A stretch of DNA of 64,000 nucleotides from an uncultured Bacteroidota bacterium (GTDB taxonomy: Bacteria; Bacteroidota; Bacteroidia; Chitinophagales; Chitinophagaceae): the NCBI GenBank assembly GCA_903903635.1, contig CAIUZK010000211.1:27373-91372 (forward strand), given 5' to 3'. Position 1 is the first letter of the stretch. Every line of letters starts with the position of its first letter. A program made the position numbers and the translations under genes. The notes beneath the pieces are model-generated. The model was not told the DNA's origin, made no database searches, and was given only the letters and a program-made list of their open reading frames with translations. Positions 36,111-45,371 of this stretch are shown here, one piece after another.

Positions 36111-37016
36111 ATGAAAAAGGAATTGCTCCTATCTCTTTTTTCCCTTTTGAGCATTTCTTCTTTTTGTCAGAAGATTAGGCTTAGTGATACTACGAATCAA
36201 TGGAAGGTTTTCTATTATAGTTGTGTGGGTGATCTGGGTTCTTCATTTAATATTAGTAGGTATTCAACAGATACTATTTATCATGGTATTGCATATAAAG
36301 TACTACAAGATGGATATTATACCTCTTTTATCAGAGAGGATACTACTGCTAAGAAAATATTTGCCATAAGAATTGTCAATTGGATTCAACCTACATCTGG
36401 TCCAGATACTGCTGAACAATTGTTATACGATTATACATTGAATATAGGAGATACATTTAGATGTGCTGTTGCAACACATTATGTGTCATCGATTGATTCT
36501 GTAATAATTAATAGTACATGGCATAAAACATGGCTATTGCTCCCGTTTAGTTGTATAGGTTGTCCGTCCAGTTATACCGCATTTCCATATTGTGTCATAG
36601 AAGGTATTGGCTCAACTTTCGCTCCCCTGACCCCGCTGTATCCAATGCATTTTTATGAAAGTTGTATTGCATTAACATGTTTTAATAATAGAGGTACGAC
36701 CCCAGTTCTAAGCCATACTGTTGGAGCTTATTTTAATAACTCTACCAGTTGTAGTTTAACGTTTGGATTAGATGTAAATAGCACAGTCATTAATAATAAT
36801 ATTGCCTGGATTTACCCTAACCCTGTCATTGCCGATCTCTCCATCACTGCGTCATATTCCATTACTACAGTAACTATTAGCAACCTCTTAGGGAAGACCT
36901 TGTACAGCCAGCAGTACAACGCAGAAAAGGTACAATTAGATGTTGCAGACCTGCCAGCAGGCATGTACCTCATCAGGATAAACGGTACTGAGGTCAGGAA
37001 ATTTGTGAAGGAGTAG
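36111..37016 (+). CDS. T9SS type A sorted secreted protein
   Basis: A 301-residue protein with a signal peptide (LLSLFSLLSISSFCQ). It has an unrecognised beta-rich body rich in Tyr and Ser, and a Por secretion tail: WIYPNPVIADLSITAS, DVADLPAGMYLIRINGTEV, RKFVKE. The body resembles the group of short T9SS cargo proteins that record no known enzyme motif. Its base composition is noticeably more AT-rich in the body than in the tail. Confidence 0.8.
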   Translation: MKKELLLSLFSLLSISSFCQKIRLSDTTNQWKVFYYSCVGDLGSSFNISRYSTDTIYHGIAYKVLQDGYYTSFIREDTTAKKIFAIRIVNWIQPTSGPDTAEQLLYDYTLNIGDTFRCAVATHYVSSIDSVIINSTWHKTWLLLPFSCIGCPSSYTAFPYCVIEGIGSTFAPLTPLYPMHFYESCIALTCFNNRGTTPVLSHTVGAYFNNSTSCSLTFGLDVNSTVINNNIAWIYPNPVIADLSITASYSITTVTISNLLGKTLYSQQYNAEKVQLDVADLPAGMYLIRINGTEVRKFVKE

Positions 37017-37523
37017 CTGAATAAAATGTAGCCGCTATCAAACCATGTTGTTAGCCGTGGGGATACAATACTCGACCTACATTTAGCCTACTTCCGAGCT
37101 TGCTAATCCCTGCTCTTTATGCAATTCCTGATTCATTACTTCAACTTCAAACACTTCAAAATCCTTTTCAAATTTTTCCCTGGTTGCGGTTACTGGCTAA
37201 CCATATTGTTTGGTGAGGTGGGCAGCGAAGGAGGTGGGATGCTCGGTTGCCATGGGGAACAACCGGATTTATTAGCAGATTGGGCGCGAGTTAACCACCC
37301 CAGCCGTATTCGGGCTTCGCTCCTCATCCGGCATCCCACTCCTTCCCGAAATTCTTCGGGATCTTCGAAATAACAGGAGGGGAGCTTGAGTTGCGTGGTC
37401 CGTCATGTTCAATAATGTGGTGTGGTACAAGTGTGCCATAGCCACTGAAGCCAGATAGCAGCAATACGTTTGGACCCAACTACCCTTTCCAAGCTATGGC
37501 GGGTGAAACAAAATTTATTCCCC
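37017..37523. other. Intergenic with a repeat module
   Basis: A 507-bp spacer. It contains the second copy of the module at 34534-34650 (37285-37400) with CCCACTCCTTCCCGAAATTC and GGAGGGGAGC. The 84-codon frame at 37119-37373 runs into this repeat and is not credible as a gene. Confidence 0.55.
37285..37400. repeat. Interspersed repeat module, copy 2
   Basis: Related to 34534-34650: GCGCGAGTTAACCACCCC, then TCCCACTCCTTCCCGAAATT and TCTTCGAAATAAC. The segment between these differs, so the ends are more conserved than the middle. Confidence 0.6.
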
Positions 37524-40500
37524 TTATATCTTAAACGACTTCAGCCTCGGGTTCTCGACTACATTTCCGGTGCGCTTGAGCACGCCCCAGCTTTGCAGTT
37601 GGCCCCTGAGGGCGCGCCTGATTGATTTGTAGAGCACATACAGCATGAGCCAGCGGTAAACGATGCGCTGGGGTATGAGCCACACCAGCTTGAGCATATT
37701 CTCCCCTTCGTAGGCAAAGGCAAGCACACCCACAGCAAGGTCTATAAGCATAAACAGGCCATAGTAGGTAAGTATCATTTTGCCATTGCCGGTGAGGAGG
37801 CCAATGATCATAAACAGGTCGGCCAGCGGGGCTACCAGCGGTATGAGTATCTGAAACACCAGTATATTGGGCAGGGCCACCCAGCCCAGGGCTCCGTAAT
37901 CTGAGTTGAACAGGGCATCACGGTTTTTCCAGAACGACTGCATTACCCCAAAACTCCAGCGGAACCGCTGCTTGAGAAATTGGCCCAGTGTTTCAGGCGC
38001 TTCTGTGAGCGCTACTGCATCATTCTCATTTTTAATGATGTATCCGGCCCGCAGCATTCGCATGGTCAGGTCGCAGTCTTCGGCAAAGGTATCGCTGGTA
38101 AATCCACCGGCCTCTTCTATGGCCTTTTTCCTGAACAGCCCTATGGCGCCCGGCACCACCGTTATGGCATTGATACCTGCAAAGGCTATATGGTCGAAGT
38201 TCTGACTGGTGATGTACTCTATGTTCTGCCACCTGGTGAGTATGTTTACCTCATTGCCCACCTTTACATTACCAGCCACTGCCCCTACCTTTTCGAAAGC
38301 AAAATGCCTGATCATCAGATCCAGTGCATCGGCATTGATATTGGTATCGGCATCTATGCAAAATACAAATTCCGCATCGGTCCGGGCTATGCCATAATTC
38401 AGGGCAGACGCTTTGCCGCCGTTGGGTTTGGTGAGTACTTTTACTTTACTATTTCCCTTAAATGCCTCCATGACTTTTGCGTAAGTAGTATCCTTACTGC
38501 CATCATCCACAAAGATCACATCAAAATTGGCATAGGTGCTTTGCAGCAGCTTATTCAGCGACCTCACCGCATTTACCTCTTCATTATAGGCCGGTACAAT
38601 TATGCTCACCTTGGGGCTACCCATTCCCGCCTTGAACACACTCTTTTTCTCCTCCCTGTTTTGCTTTATGGCCAGCACCGCCAGTATAAGAATCCGCAGT
38701 ATGGAGAGAATAATACAGGTTATGAACAGCCCCATCAGTATGCGGCTGCCATAGTACCCGATCTCTGCCATGTAGTAGGTAAACTGAATAAAATAATAGC
38801 TGTTGTTTTTAGGCACTTCCGGCATCAGTTGCGCATGGGTTTCATTCACCAGGTCGGCCACTGTGGTAAATGTATATCCCTTATCCCTGAAATACTTAAT
38901 GATACGTGGCAATGCCTTGATCGTCTCATCACGGTTACCTCCGGCATCATGCAGCAGTATGATACTACCCTTATCCTGCTGCCTTATTATGCGGTTAACT
39001 ATCGAATCAGCGGTCACCCCTTTCTCCCAGTCATTCGGGTCTATCGACTCCCCTACCGTCAGGTATTTGTTTTCCTTGGCAAATGCCACCGGCTCCAGTT
39101 CCTGCATGGTCTCCGGCTCAGAGTCGGCATTATAGGGCGCCCTGAACAGCACCGTAGAATGCCCGGTTATACTCTCCAGCAGCAGCCGTGTACTGTTCAG
39201 TTCCAGCAGCGCCCTGCTCCTGCTTATCTCGGCTACATTAGGATGCGTGAATGTATGGTTACCTATCTCAAATCCTTCATTGTAGATCCGCTTTACTACC
39301 GGGATATTATTCACCGCATTATCGCCCACCAAAAAAAACACAGCCGGCACATGCTCCCTGCTCAGTATATCCAGTATCTGCGGCGTATATGTTTCGTCTG
39401 GCCCGTCATCAAACGACAATACTATCTTCCCCTGCTTCTTGCCATACTTTTTGATCACAAATATCGATGGCATGCTCACATATACCTCATCGCTTATCAG
39501 GTCTTCAGCCGTATCTACCGTTGTGTTTATCTGTCCTGCCTTTGGTGTGCTTATTACATCCAGTATCTCGCCTTCCCCTTTATAATCCACATCATAACTG
39601 ATCTGCACATTCTTCAGCAAATCATAGTTGAAAGTATCCACAGCCTCATCGCTCAGGTCTTTATTAAAGAAGGTCCACAACCTGCTGTCTGCCGAGCCCA
39701 GCTTCCATAGAGCCACGCCACCCAAATTATATTCCGATGCGAACCGCATGGTGTTGTAGTTGGTAGCCGCATCAGTAAAGTATACTGTATGCTCTATGTT
39801 GTTTTCGTCTGTATACTTATAAGTGAGGTTGTAGGTTGCGGTATCGAATACCACCTTTGCATCCGATTCAGATGCTATGCTCAGCGCCTCGGCATGAGTC
39901 ACATCCACCCCTTTATCCCCCTTTGGCCAGTCGTAGCCATAACCCGCTATTGCCAGCACCACCTTGCCGGGCTCTATTTGTTTTATAGCCTCATCCAGAG
40001 CCGCCTCAATATACTTTTGTGAACTTACCGGCCCCGGCACACTGCCGCTATTATATTCGTCGTAGGCCATCAAGAACAAATAGTCATTGTACTTCGAAAG
40101 CTCCTTATAATTATAGTCGGTATTGAAGGGCGATACATCCATGGTAACGATCAGGTTCCTGGCATGCATGCGCCCATAAAGGTCCTTCATAAATGTTACC
40201 AGCACATCATCCGAAGTTTCTTCCAGCTCCTCAAAATCTATATTCACACCAGCAAAATGGTTCTGCTCTATCACATGCACTATATCATCGAGCAGGCGGG
40301 CCATTTTTGCCGGATTATTTAACACCCTGTGCAGTATAGCGCCATTAAAATCTTCCCCAATAAAATTCGAGATCACCGCCACCACCGGCACACCCGATCC
40401 ACGGATGATCTCACTTCCCCTCATCTCCTGGTTCACAAAAAGCGTATCGCCCACTGAATCTATATTCATCCACAGGGGCAGCAACATGTTCAACTGGTTT

Positions 40501-40895
40501 ATATTATTCTTCAGCGAGAAATAGGCCTGCTCATCACTGGCATCATAAAACGCAGCCCGAAGCGGCGCTGTTTTCAACCTCAGGCTATCTGCCCTGGTTA
40601 CATACCTTATATGCTTCAGTTGGGCTGCACGCTCAGCAATATATTTACCAAACCCGCCGTATTTTTTATCAATGCTGTTCAAGGCCGAATTCTTTCCATT
40701 GTTCATAATGGCCTTGTATTGCCCGTTATCTGTTTTGAGCACCGGCATGCTGGGAGAAAATGCATACTTTATGGCGATACCCAGTATGGTGAGCAGCAAC
40801 ACTACTATAAGCAGCATTATCCGGAACGACCATTTGAACCGTTGCCAGCGGGTAGGTGAATTGGTTAAAAATACTTGTTTATGTGGGTCGGCCAT
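37524..40895 (-). CDS. Trifunctional GH18-like / NodB deacetylase / GT2 glycosyltransferase
   Basis: A 1123-residue membrane protein. The order is: an N-terminal TM helix (about 25-45); a GH18-like TIM barrel (about 75-430) with the catalytic-style VNIDFEELEE near 218; a NodB polysaccharide deacetylase (about 485-700) with LSFDDGPDETY, NHTFTHPN, RAPYNAD and LLHDAGG; a TM helix near 725-745; a GT2 domain (about 760-1000) with SIIVPAYNEE, DADTN, AEDCDLTMRM and QRFRWSFG; then C-terminal TM helices. It combines making, deacetylating and cutting a beta-linked amino-sugar polymer, like PgaB plus PgaC in one chain. Such fusions are known in this phylum. A -7 box is 5 nt upstream of its ATG. Confidence 0.9.
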   Translation of the reverse strand: MADPHKQVFLTNSPTRWQRFKWSFRIMLLIVVLLLTILGIAIKYAFSPSMPVLKTDNGQYKAIMNNGKNSALNSIDKKYGGFGKYIAERAAQLKHIRYVTRADSLRLKTAPLRAAFYDASDEQAYFSLKNNINQLNMLLPLWMNIDSVGDTLFVNQEMRGSEIIRGSGVPVVAVISNFIGEDFNGAILHRVLNNPAKMARLLDDIVHVIEQNHFAGVNIDFEELEETSDDVLVTFMKDLYGRMHARNLIVTMDVSPFNTDYNYKELSKYNDYLFLMAYDEYNSGSVPGPVSSQKYIEAALDEAIKQIEPGKVVLAIAGYGYDWPKGDKGVDVTHAEALSIASESDAKVVFDTATYNLTYKYTDENNIEHTVYFTDAATNYNTMRFASEYNLGGVALWKLGSADSRLWTFFNKDLSDEAVDTFNYDLLKNVQISYDVDYKGEGEILDVISTPKAGQINTTVDTAEDLISDEVYVSMPSIFVIKKYGKKQGKIVLSFDDGPDETYTPQILDILSREHVPAVFFLVGDNAVNNIPVVKRIYNEGFEIGNHTFTHPNVAEISRSRALLELNSTRLLLESITGHSTVLFRAPYNADSEPETMQELEPVAFAKENKYLTVGESIDPNDWEKGVTADSIVNRIIRQQDKGSIILLHDAGGNRDETIKALPRIIKYFRDKGYTFTTVADLVNETHAQLMPEVPKNNSYYFIQFTYYMAEIGYYGSRILMGLFITCIILSILRILILAVLAIKQNREEKKSVFKAGMGSPKVSIIVPAYNEEVNAVRSLNKLLQSTYANFDVIFVDDGSKDTTYAKVMEAFKGNSKVKVLTKPNGGKASALNYGIARTDAEFVFCIDADTNINADALDLMIRHFAFEKVGAVAGNVKVGNEVNILTRWQNIEYITSQNFDHIAFAGINAITVVPGAIGLFRKKAIEEAGGFTSDTFAEDCDLTMRMLRAGYIIKNENDAVALTEAPETLGQFLKQRFRWSFGVMQSFWKNRDALFNSDYGALGWVALPNILVFQILIPLVAPLADLFMIIGLLTGNGKMILTYYGLFMLIDLAVGVLAFAYEGENMLKLVWLIPQRIVYRWLMLYVLYKSIRRALRGQLQSWGVLKRTGNVVENPRLKSFKI

Positions 40896-40900
40896 TGTTG

Positions 40901-40908
40901 CAAAGATA
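40901..40908 (-). promoter_or_regulatory. -7 box abutting the trifunctional gene
   Basis: TATCTTTG on the minus strand, exact to consensus, then 5 nt and ATG. Confidence 0.55.
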
Positions 40909-40989
40909 GGTGGGTTAGTGGGGTAATTTTTATTTCGGAATTCCTAAAATTCAATAGTTTTTTGGCATTATATATTCAAACTTCTTCCC

Positions 40990-40997
40990 TATATTTG
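40990..40997 (+). promoter_or_regulatory. -7 box abutting clpS
   Basis: TATATTTG, exact to consensus, then CGTT and ATG. It is divergent from the box at 40901-40908. Confidence 0.6.
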
Positions 40998-41001
40998 CGT
41001 T

Positions 41002-41304
41002 ATGAACAGTGAAAAAGAATTTCTTCCGGGCACACAATGGCAAACCCGGGAAAATGAAGATACCGATATCCTTGAGGCGGTACACCACAACCTCATTGTA
41101 TGGAATGATGATGTAAATACCTTCGACTGGGTTATTGAATCATTGGTTGATGTTTGCGGTCATGAAACACTCCAGGCCGAGCAATGCGCACTCATCATTC
41201 ATCACAAAGGCAAATGCGGTGTAAAGAAAGGTAGTTTCGAAGAATTGCGCCCGCAGGCCGAAGAACTGATCAACAGGAGCATTCAGGCTACTATCGATTA
41301 TTGA
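41002..41304 (+). CDS. clpS: ATP-dependent Clp protease adaptor ClpS
   Basis: A 100-residue adaptor that hands N-degron substrates to ClpA/ClpC-type unfoldases. The core has LIVWNDDVNTFDWVIESL (N-degron pocket, Asn-Asp-Asp), a VCGHETLQAEQCALIIHHKG region and KKGSFEEL. The length is typical, with a ~30-residue variable N-terminus. It is monocistronic. Confidence 0.92.
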   Translation: MNSEKEFLPGTQWQTRENEDTDILEAVHHNLIVWNDDVNTFDWVIESLVDVCGHETLQAEQCALIIHHKGKCGVKKGSFEELRPQAEELINRSIQATIDY

Positions 41305-41319
41305 TTCTGTTTACCCATA

Positions 41320-41799
41320 CTAATACAGGCAATAATCTACCAGAATCCTGTCCCTGAAAAACAACCTCAGTACCTTCTGGTTGTAGGCATAATGTATCTC
41401 CTGGGTTTTCTCCTTTATAGTTATGTCTTTGGGTGTGCCCAGTAGTTTCAAAGCCTGGGTGAGGTTGGTCAGCCCCGACTTAAGCTGGCCGGGTAGTGCA
41501 TTGTCCAGATCCTTTTTAGCTGCATCATTATACCTGAACGAGAATTTCACCAGCGATTCCGATTTGTTGCTCCAGCTTATCACAAAATCAGCATTCCCGT
41601 TGCTGTAATACCACCTGGTCCTTTTCCTGTCTTCCTCTATGCGGGCCGGCTTACCCAGTGTAGCCTCTATATTATCCTGCGTGGTTGCGTTGGAAGCAAG
41701 GTTGATCAGCGACAATAACTCATACGGATTATTGTCTCTTGCCATGCTGCTGCAAGCTCCCAGTATAAAGGTGGTTAATATTATTATTGCCTTCCGCAT
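41320..41799 (-). CDS. Lipoprotein, BamE/SmpA-like
   Basis: A 159-residue lipoprotein with lipobox LGAC. The mature region has two similar stretches, TTQDNIEATLGKPARIE with RWYY and then LTQALKLLGTPKDIT with IHYAY. Both recall the helix-helix-strand pattern of BamE/SmpA-type domains, which bind partner proteins in the outer membrane. Similarity is weak, so this is an inference from pattern. It converges on clpS. Confidence 0.55.
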   Translation of the reverse strand: MRKAIIILTTFILGACSSMARDNNPYELLSLINLASNATTQDNIEATLGKPARIEEDRKRTRWYYSNGNADFVISWSNKSESLVKFSFRYNDAAKKDLDNALPGQLKSGLTNLTQALKLLGTPKDITIKEKTQEIHYAYNQKVLRLFFRDRILVDYCLY

Positions 41800-41998
41800 A
41801 ATTTATCCAATACCAATTTCGTGCCACATTTTCATAACGCTAACGCTGCAGAGCTAAATTTAGTATTTTTTTATTGATAGCGTATGTTTTTGCCGAAAAA
41901 TAATTGAAACATAACCCCTCATTCCGGACCACTTTATCAACCATGTATAGCGGTAATCTCCCCATAACATACTATTTTTACGTTTACAATAGTATTTT

Positions 41999-44176
41999 AT
42001 GCGCACATCATTATGGCTGCTGATAGCCCTCTTTTCTTCCCAAAGCATTTTTGGCCAAAGCATATTAAAACAGATCTCCATGGACGACCTTTGGAAAAAC
42101 GGAACTTTCCGCTCCAAAGATGTACCTGGTTTTAATGCCATGAATGACGGTAACCGCTATACCCAGCTCGATCGCGATGGCAAGCACCTGCTCATAAGGG
42201 TATACAATCTGGCTACCGGCAGGCAGGAGCGAACCCTGTTTGATAATGGCGCCCAGAAGTACAAAGATTCTGTCATTAATATCGAGGGCTACATATTCAG
42301 CAAGGATGAGAAAAAAATGCTGCTGCTCACTGATGGCGAAAACATCTACCGCCGCTCTGTGCTGCACCATGTGTATATTTACGACATAGCCTCTGGCAAG
42401 ATCACACTGCTTGACCAGGACAAGGTATTGCACCCCTCCTTCTCTCCCGATGGGCAAAAAGTAGCCTTTGTAAAGAACAATGATCTCTATTACAAAAACC
42501 TGCAAAACCAGGCGCTTGTGCGCATTACCCACGATGGGGCAAAGAACCGCATCATCAACGGCAATTGCGACTGGGTATATGAAGAGGAGTTTTCTTTTAC
42601 ACAGGCCTACGAATGGAATACCGATGGCACCTACATAGCATTCTACCGCTTTGATGAAAGCAATGTGCCCGAATATTCACTGCCAAAATACTCAGGCCTA
42701 TATCCTGATCAGTATAATTACAAATACCCTAAGGCAGGCGAACCCAATTCCATTGTGCAGATCAGGTTATTCCACCTCACTACGGGTTGGACCAGCATTG
42801 CCGATGTAGGCAGGGAAAAAGACCAATACATACCCCGTATCAAGTGGGCTGCAGGCACAGGCATGTTGTGCATTTACCGGCTCAACCGCCTTCAAAACCA
42901 CCTCGACCTTCTGCTCCACAACCCAAAAGATGGCAAAGCCAATGTTATTTACCGCGAGCAGAATAAATACTATATCAATATCAACGATGAGATCACCTTC
43001 CTGCCCAATGGTCATTCCATGGTGTTCAGCAGCGAGGGTGGCGGCTATGCCCACCTGTACAACTGGGACTGGCAGAGCAGCAAGCTCATCGACCTCACTC
43101 CCGGCAACTTTGATGTAGATGGCCTCGTGGGCGTAGACCTTGGCCGCAATATGGTTTATTATACATCTTCCGAATCATCACCCCTTGAGCGCAAACTATA
43201 TGGGGTCAACCTTACAGGCACTGCAAAAGTATGCCTCACCTCCGAGCCCGGCATGCATTCCATCACGCCATGCGGCGGTTATAATTTCTTCCTCGACCGC
43301 TACTCGCGGCTCGACAAAGTGCCGGTTATCTACCTGCGCAATGCCAATGGCGCTATTATCCGCACGCTCGAAGACAACAAAGCCCTGCAGGCCAAAATGA
43401 AGGAATACGCACTGGGCAATATCCGCTTAATGAAGATAGCAGGCGCTTACGAAGAACTGAATGCGTGGATGATAACCCCGCCCGATTTCGACAGTACAAA
43501 GCAATACCCTGTGCTCATGTACCAGTATAGCGGCCCCGGCTCGCAGGAAGTGGCCGACCGCTTCCCTGTTGGCAATTTCTTCTGGCACCAGATGCTGGCC
43601 CAGAAAGGCTACATCATTTTTTGTGTCGATGGCACTGGCACTGGCGCAAGGGGCGAAGCTTTCAGGAAAAGGACCTACCTGCAACTGGGCAAGTATGAAA
43701 GCGACGACCAGATTGCCGCTGCACGCAACCTCGGCAAGCTGCCCTATGTAGATAAAAGCCGCATAGGCATCTGGGGCTGGAGCTATGGCGGATTCATGGC
43801 CAGCACCTGCATCCTCAAGGGCAACGATGTGTTCAAGGCGGCTATCGCTGTAGCACCGGTTACCAACTGGCGTTATTACGACAACATCTATACCGAACGC
43901 TACATGCGCACCCCACAGGAAAACCAGCAGGGCTACGACGACAATGCCCCCGAAAAGATGGCTACTAACCTCAAAGGCAAATTCCTGTTCATTCATGGCA
44001 CTGCCGACGACAATGTGCACTTCCAGAATTCTGTGATGCTCACCACCGCCCTGGTCAATGCCAACAAACAGTTCGAAAGCGAGTATTATCCCGACAAGGC
44101 CCACGGCATCTCAGGCGGCAACACCCGCTACCAGTTGTATAGCCGTATGACCGATTTTATTTTGAAGAATCTGTAA
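41999..44176 (+). CDS. Dipeptidyl peptidase IV (S9B family)
   Basis: A 725-residue secreted serine peptidase. The signal peptide ends near FG. The N-terminal beta-propeller (DPPIV_N, about 60-460) has the substrate-clamp motif DWVYEEEF. The C-terminal hydrolase holds the triad: Ser in GWSYGGFMAS (about 592), Asp in GTADDNVH (about 671) and His in KAHGI (about 703). It removes X-Pro dipeptides from peptides in the periplasm. Length and architecture are complete. Confidence 0.92.
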   Translation: MRTSLWLLIALFSSQSIFGQSILKQISMDDLWKNGTFRSKDVPGFNAMNDGNRYTQLDRDGKHLLIRVYNLATGRQERTLFDNGAQKYKDSVINIEGYIFSKDEKKMLLLTDGENIYRRSVLHHVYIYDIASGKITLLDQDKVLHPSFSPDGQKVAFVKNNDLYYKNLQNQALVRITHDGAKNRIINGNCDWVYEEEFSFTQAYEWNTDGTYIAFYRFDESNVPEYSLPKYSGLYPDQYNYKYPKAGEPNSIVQIRLFHLTTGWTSIADVGREKDQYIPRIKWAAGTGMLCIYRLNRLQNHLDLLLHNPKDGKANVIYREQNKYYININDEITFLPNGHSMVFSSEGGGYAHLYNWDWQSSKLIDLTPGNFDVDGLVGVDLGRNMVYYTSSESSPLERKLYGVNLTGTAKVCLTSEPGMHSITPCGGYNFFLDRYSRLDKVPVIYLRNANGAIIRTLEDNKALQAKMKEYALGNIRLMKIAGAYEELNAWMITPPDFDSTKQYPVLMYQYSGPGSQEVADRFPVGNFFWHQMLAQKGYIIFCVDGTGTGARGEAFRKRTYLQLGKYESDDQIAAARNLGKLPYVDKSRIGIWGWSYGGFMASTCILKGNDVFKAAIAVAPVTNWRYYDNIYTERYMRTPQENQQGYDDNAPEKMATNLKGKFLFIHGTADDNVHFQNSVMLTTALVNANKQFESEYYPDKAHGISGGNTRYQLYSRMTDFILKNL

Positions 44177-44358
44177 GATCGAAATGATAGAGCGCTTAGA
44201 ATTGGAAATAGTATTTTCAATCATTTGGTTTCTACCAGGCAGGTAACTTCATGACTTTTTCTTTACGGCTTTAAAATCAAAGGCAAGCAGATATCTATTC
44301 AGCTTTATTTGTACTTCCTGAATAAATTTACCGAATTCTGTAATTGTATGTTTTATCG

Positions 44359-44366
44359 TACATTTA
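44359..44366 (+). promoter_or_regulatory. Putative -7 box of the orphan VapB-like antitoxin
   Basis: TACATTTA (one change from consensus), 17 nt before ATG 44384. Confidence 0.35.
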
Positions 44367-44383
44367 CATTACCAATTAACTAT

Positions 44384-44626
44384 ATGCTACGACAAATTAT
44401 CACACCTCTTGAACAATCTTTTACTTTACAATTACCATCAGAAATGCTTGGCAAAACTGTTGAGATCATTGCTTTTGAAATAAAGGAACCGAACAACGAA
44501 AGCATAAATACAGGAAAAGAAAAAAGCCAACGTCTTGATCGAATAAAACAAATAACCCGAAATACCCTGGTAGACCTTAGCAAATTTAAATTTAACCGGG
44601 ACGAAGCAAATAATTATGAAGCCTGA
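44384..44626 (+). CDS. Orphan VapB-like antitoxin
   Basis: An 80-residue protein. It begins MLRQIITPLEQSFTLQLPSE and resembles the antitoxin at 30231-30464: a TP near residue 7, QLP, then GKTVEIIAFE. The C-terminal half is basic with KFKFNRDEANNYEA. A longer frame begins at 44309, but similarity starts at this ATG. Where a VapC gene should overlap its 3' end, only MKPEIMF and a stop follow (44616-44639), so the toxin is lost. Confidence 0.7.
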   Translation: MLRQIITPLEQSFTLQLPSEMLGKTVEIIAFEIKEPNNESINTGKEKSQRLDRIKQITRNTLVDLSKFKFNRDEANNYEA

Positions 44627-44639
44627 GATTATGTTTTAA
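44616..44639 (+). pseudogene. Toxin remnant overlapping the orphan antitoxin
   Basis: An ATG overlapping the antitoxin stop in the usual toxin-antitoxin geometry reads MKPEIMF and then TAA. No PIN-domain sequence follows in any frame over the next ~60 nt before the lipoprotein gene. This is too short to name with certainty. Confidence 0.4.
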
Positions 44640-44703
44640 AAGCAACTTTATAAGACTTCAGCGAGATAAAAACTCAACCACAATTTAATTGTTCCCAAAC
44701 CTC

Positions 44704-45291
44704 ATGAAGCCCCCTGCCTATAATACCATTAAATCACCCCCCCGGCTTATAAGCGCAGTTCTCCTATTCGCACTATTGGTTACATCCTGCGACAGGGTTG
44801 GAAGAAGGGTGCAGAAAATGAAAGACTTTATCAGTTCTAAAAGCAACAGGCGAGGAGATACAGCCATTGACTCAGCATCCCAAGCACGGCTGGCAGAGCT
44901 ACTATCAATCCAGCATTTTATCCCTGAATTCAAAGACGATAGTTCTATTAAGCAGCTTATAGGCACCCAAACCGAGTCTTTCCCTGTTTACGTTTATTAT
45001 CTCAAGTATATAGCCCCACAAAACAAAGTGCTGGCAGGTATGAAGCATATCATACCCGATAAAAAGTTCAGCATCCCCTCCGATGATAGCTGCACCCCCA
45101 CGAGCATTGCCGAATTCAATAAAGAGTGTTCCAAAGATCAAAAGGATGCCCAAACAGCCTACTTCTGGAATTTCAGCCACCTGAAAAAAATCGCCATCTA
45201 TGGTTGCTTTAAAGCCCCCTTCAGGCACTACATTATCTTCGATAAGAATTCAGATACCGTATACCACCGAATAGAAGAAATCATGGATTGA
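44704..45291 (+). CDS. Hypothetical lipoprotein
   Basis: A 195-residue lipoprotein with signal peptide and lipobox VTSC. The mature protein is charged and contains two cysteines, in DDSCTPTSIAEF and YGCFKAPF. The family is not recognised. A TTG at 44689 gives a slightly longer frame; ATG 44704 gives a normal signal peptide. Function unknown. Confidence 0.65.
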   Translation: MKPPAYNTIKSPPRLISAVLLFALLVTSCDRVGRRVQKMKDFISSKSNRRGDTAIDSASQARLAELLSIQHFIPEFKDDSSIKQLIGTQTESFPVYVYYLKYIAPQNKVLAGMKHIIPDKKFSIPSDDSCTPTSIAEFNKECSKDQKDAQTAYFWNFSHLKKIAIYGCFKAPFRHYIIFDKNSDTVYHRIEEIMD

Positions 45292-45371
45292 ACGAACATA
45301 TACAAAGTATCTCAAGCACAGCATAAAAAACAAGCTAAATCTATGGTGTCCTGGAACAAGCTCCCGATTTT

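Noticed and set aside
33526..37620. Integrated island with att repeats formed by the ~95-bp homologous ends
   Set aside because: The two ends differ by ~15% with mainly synonymous changes, which fits an old paralogue and not a recent site duplication; no integrase is present.
37980..39710. 576-codon open frame on the plus strand
   Set aside because: It lies wholly antisense to the GH18-NodB-GT2 gene, whose three domains are clear; the plus frame has no recognisable motif and odd composition.
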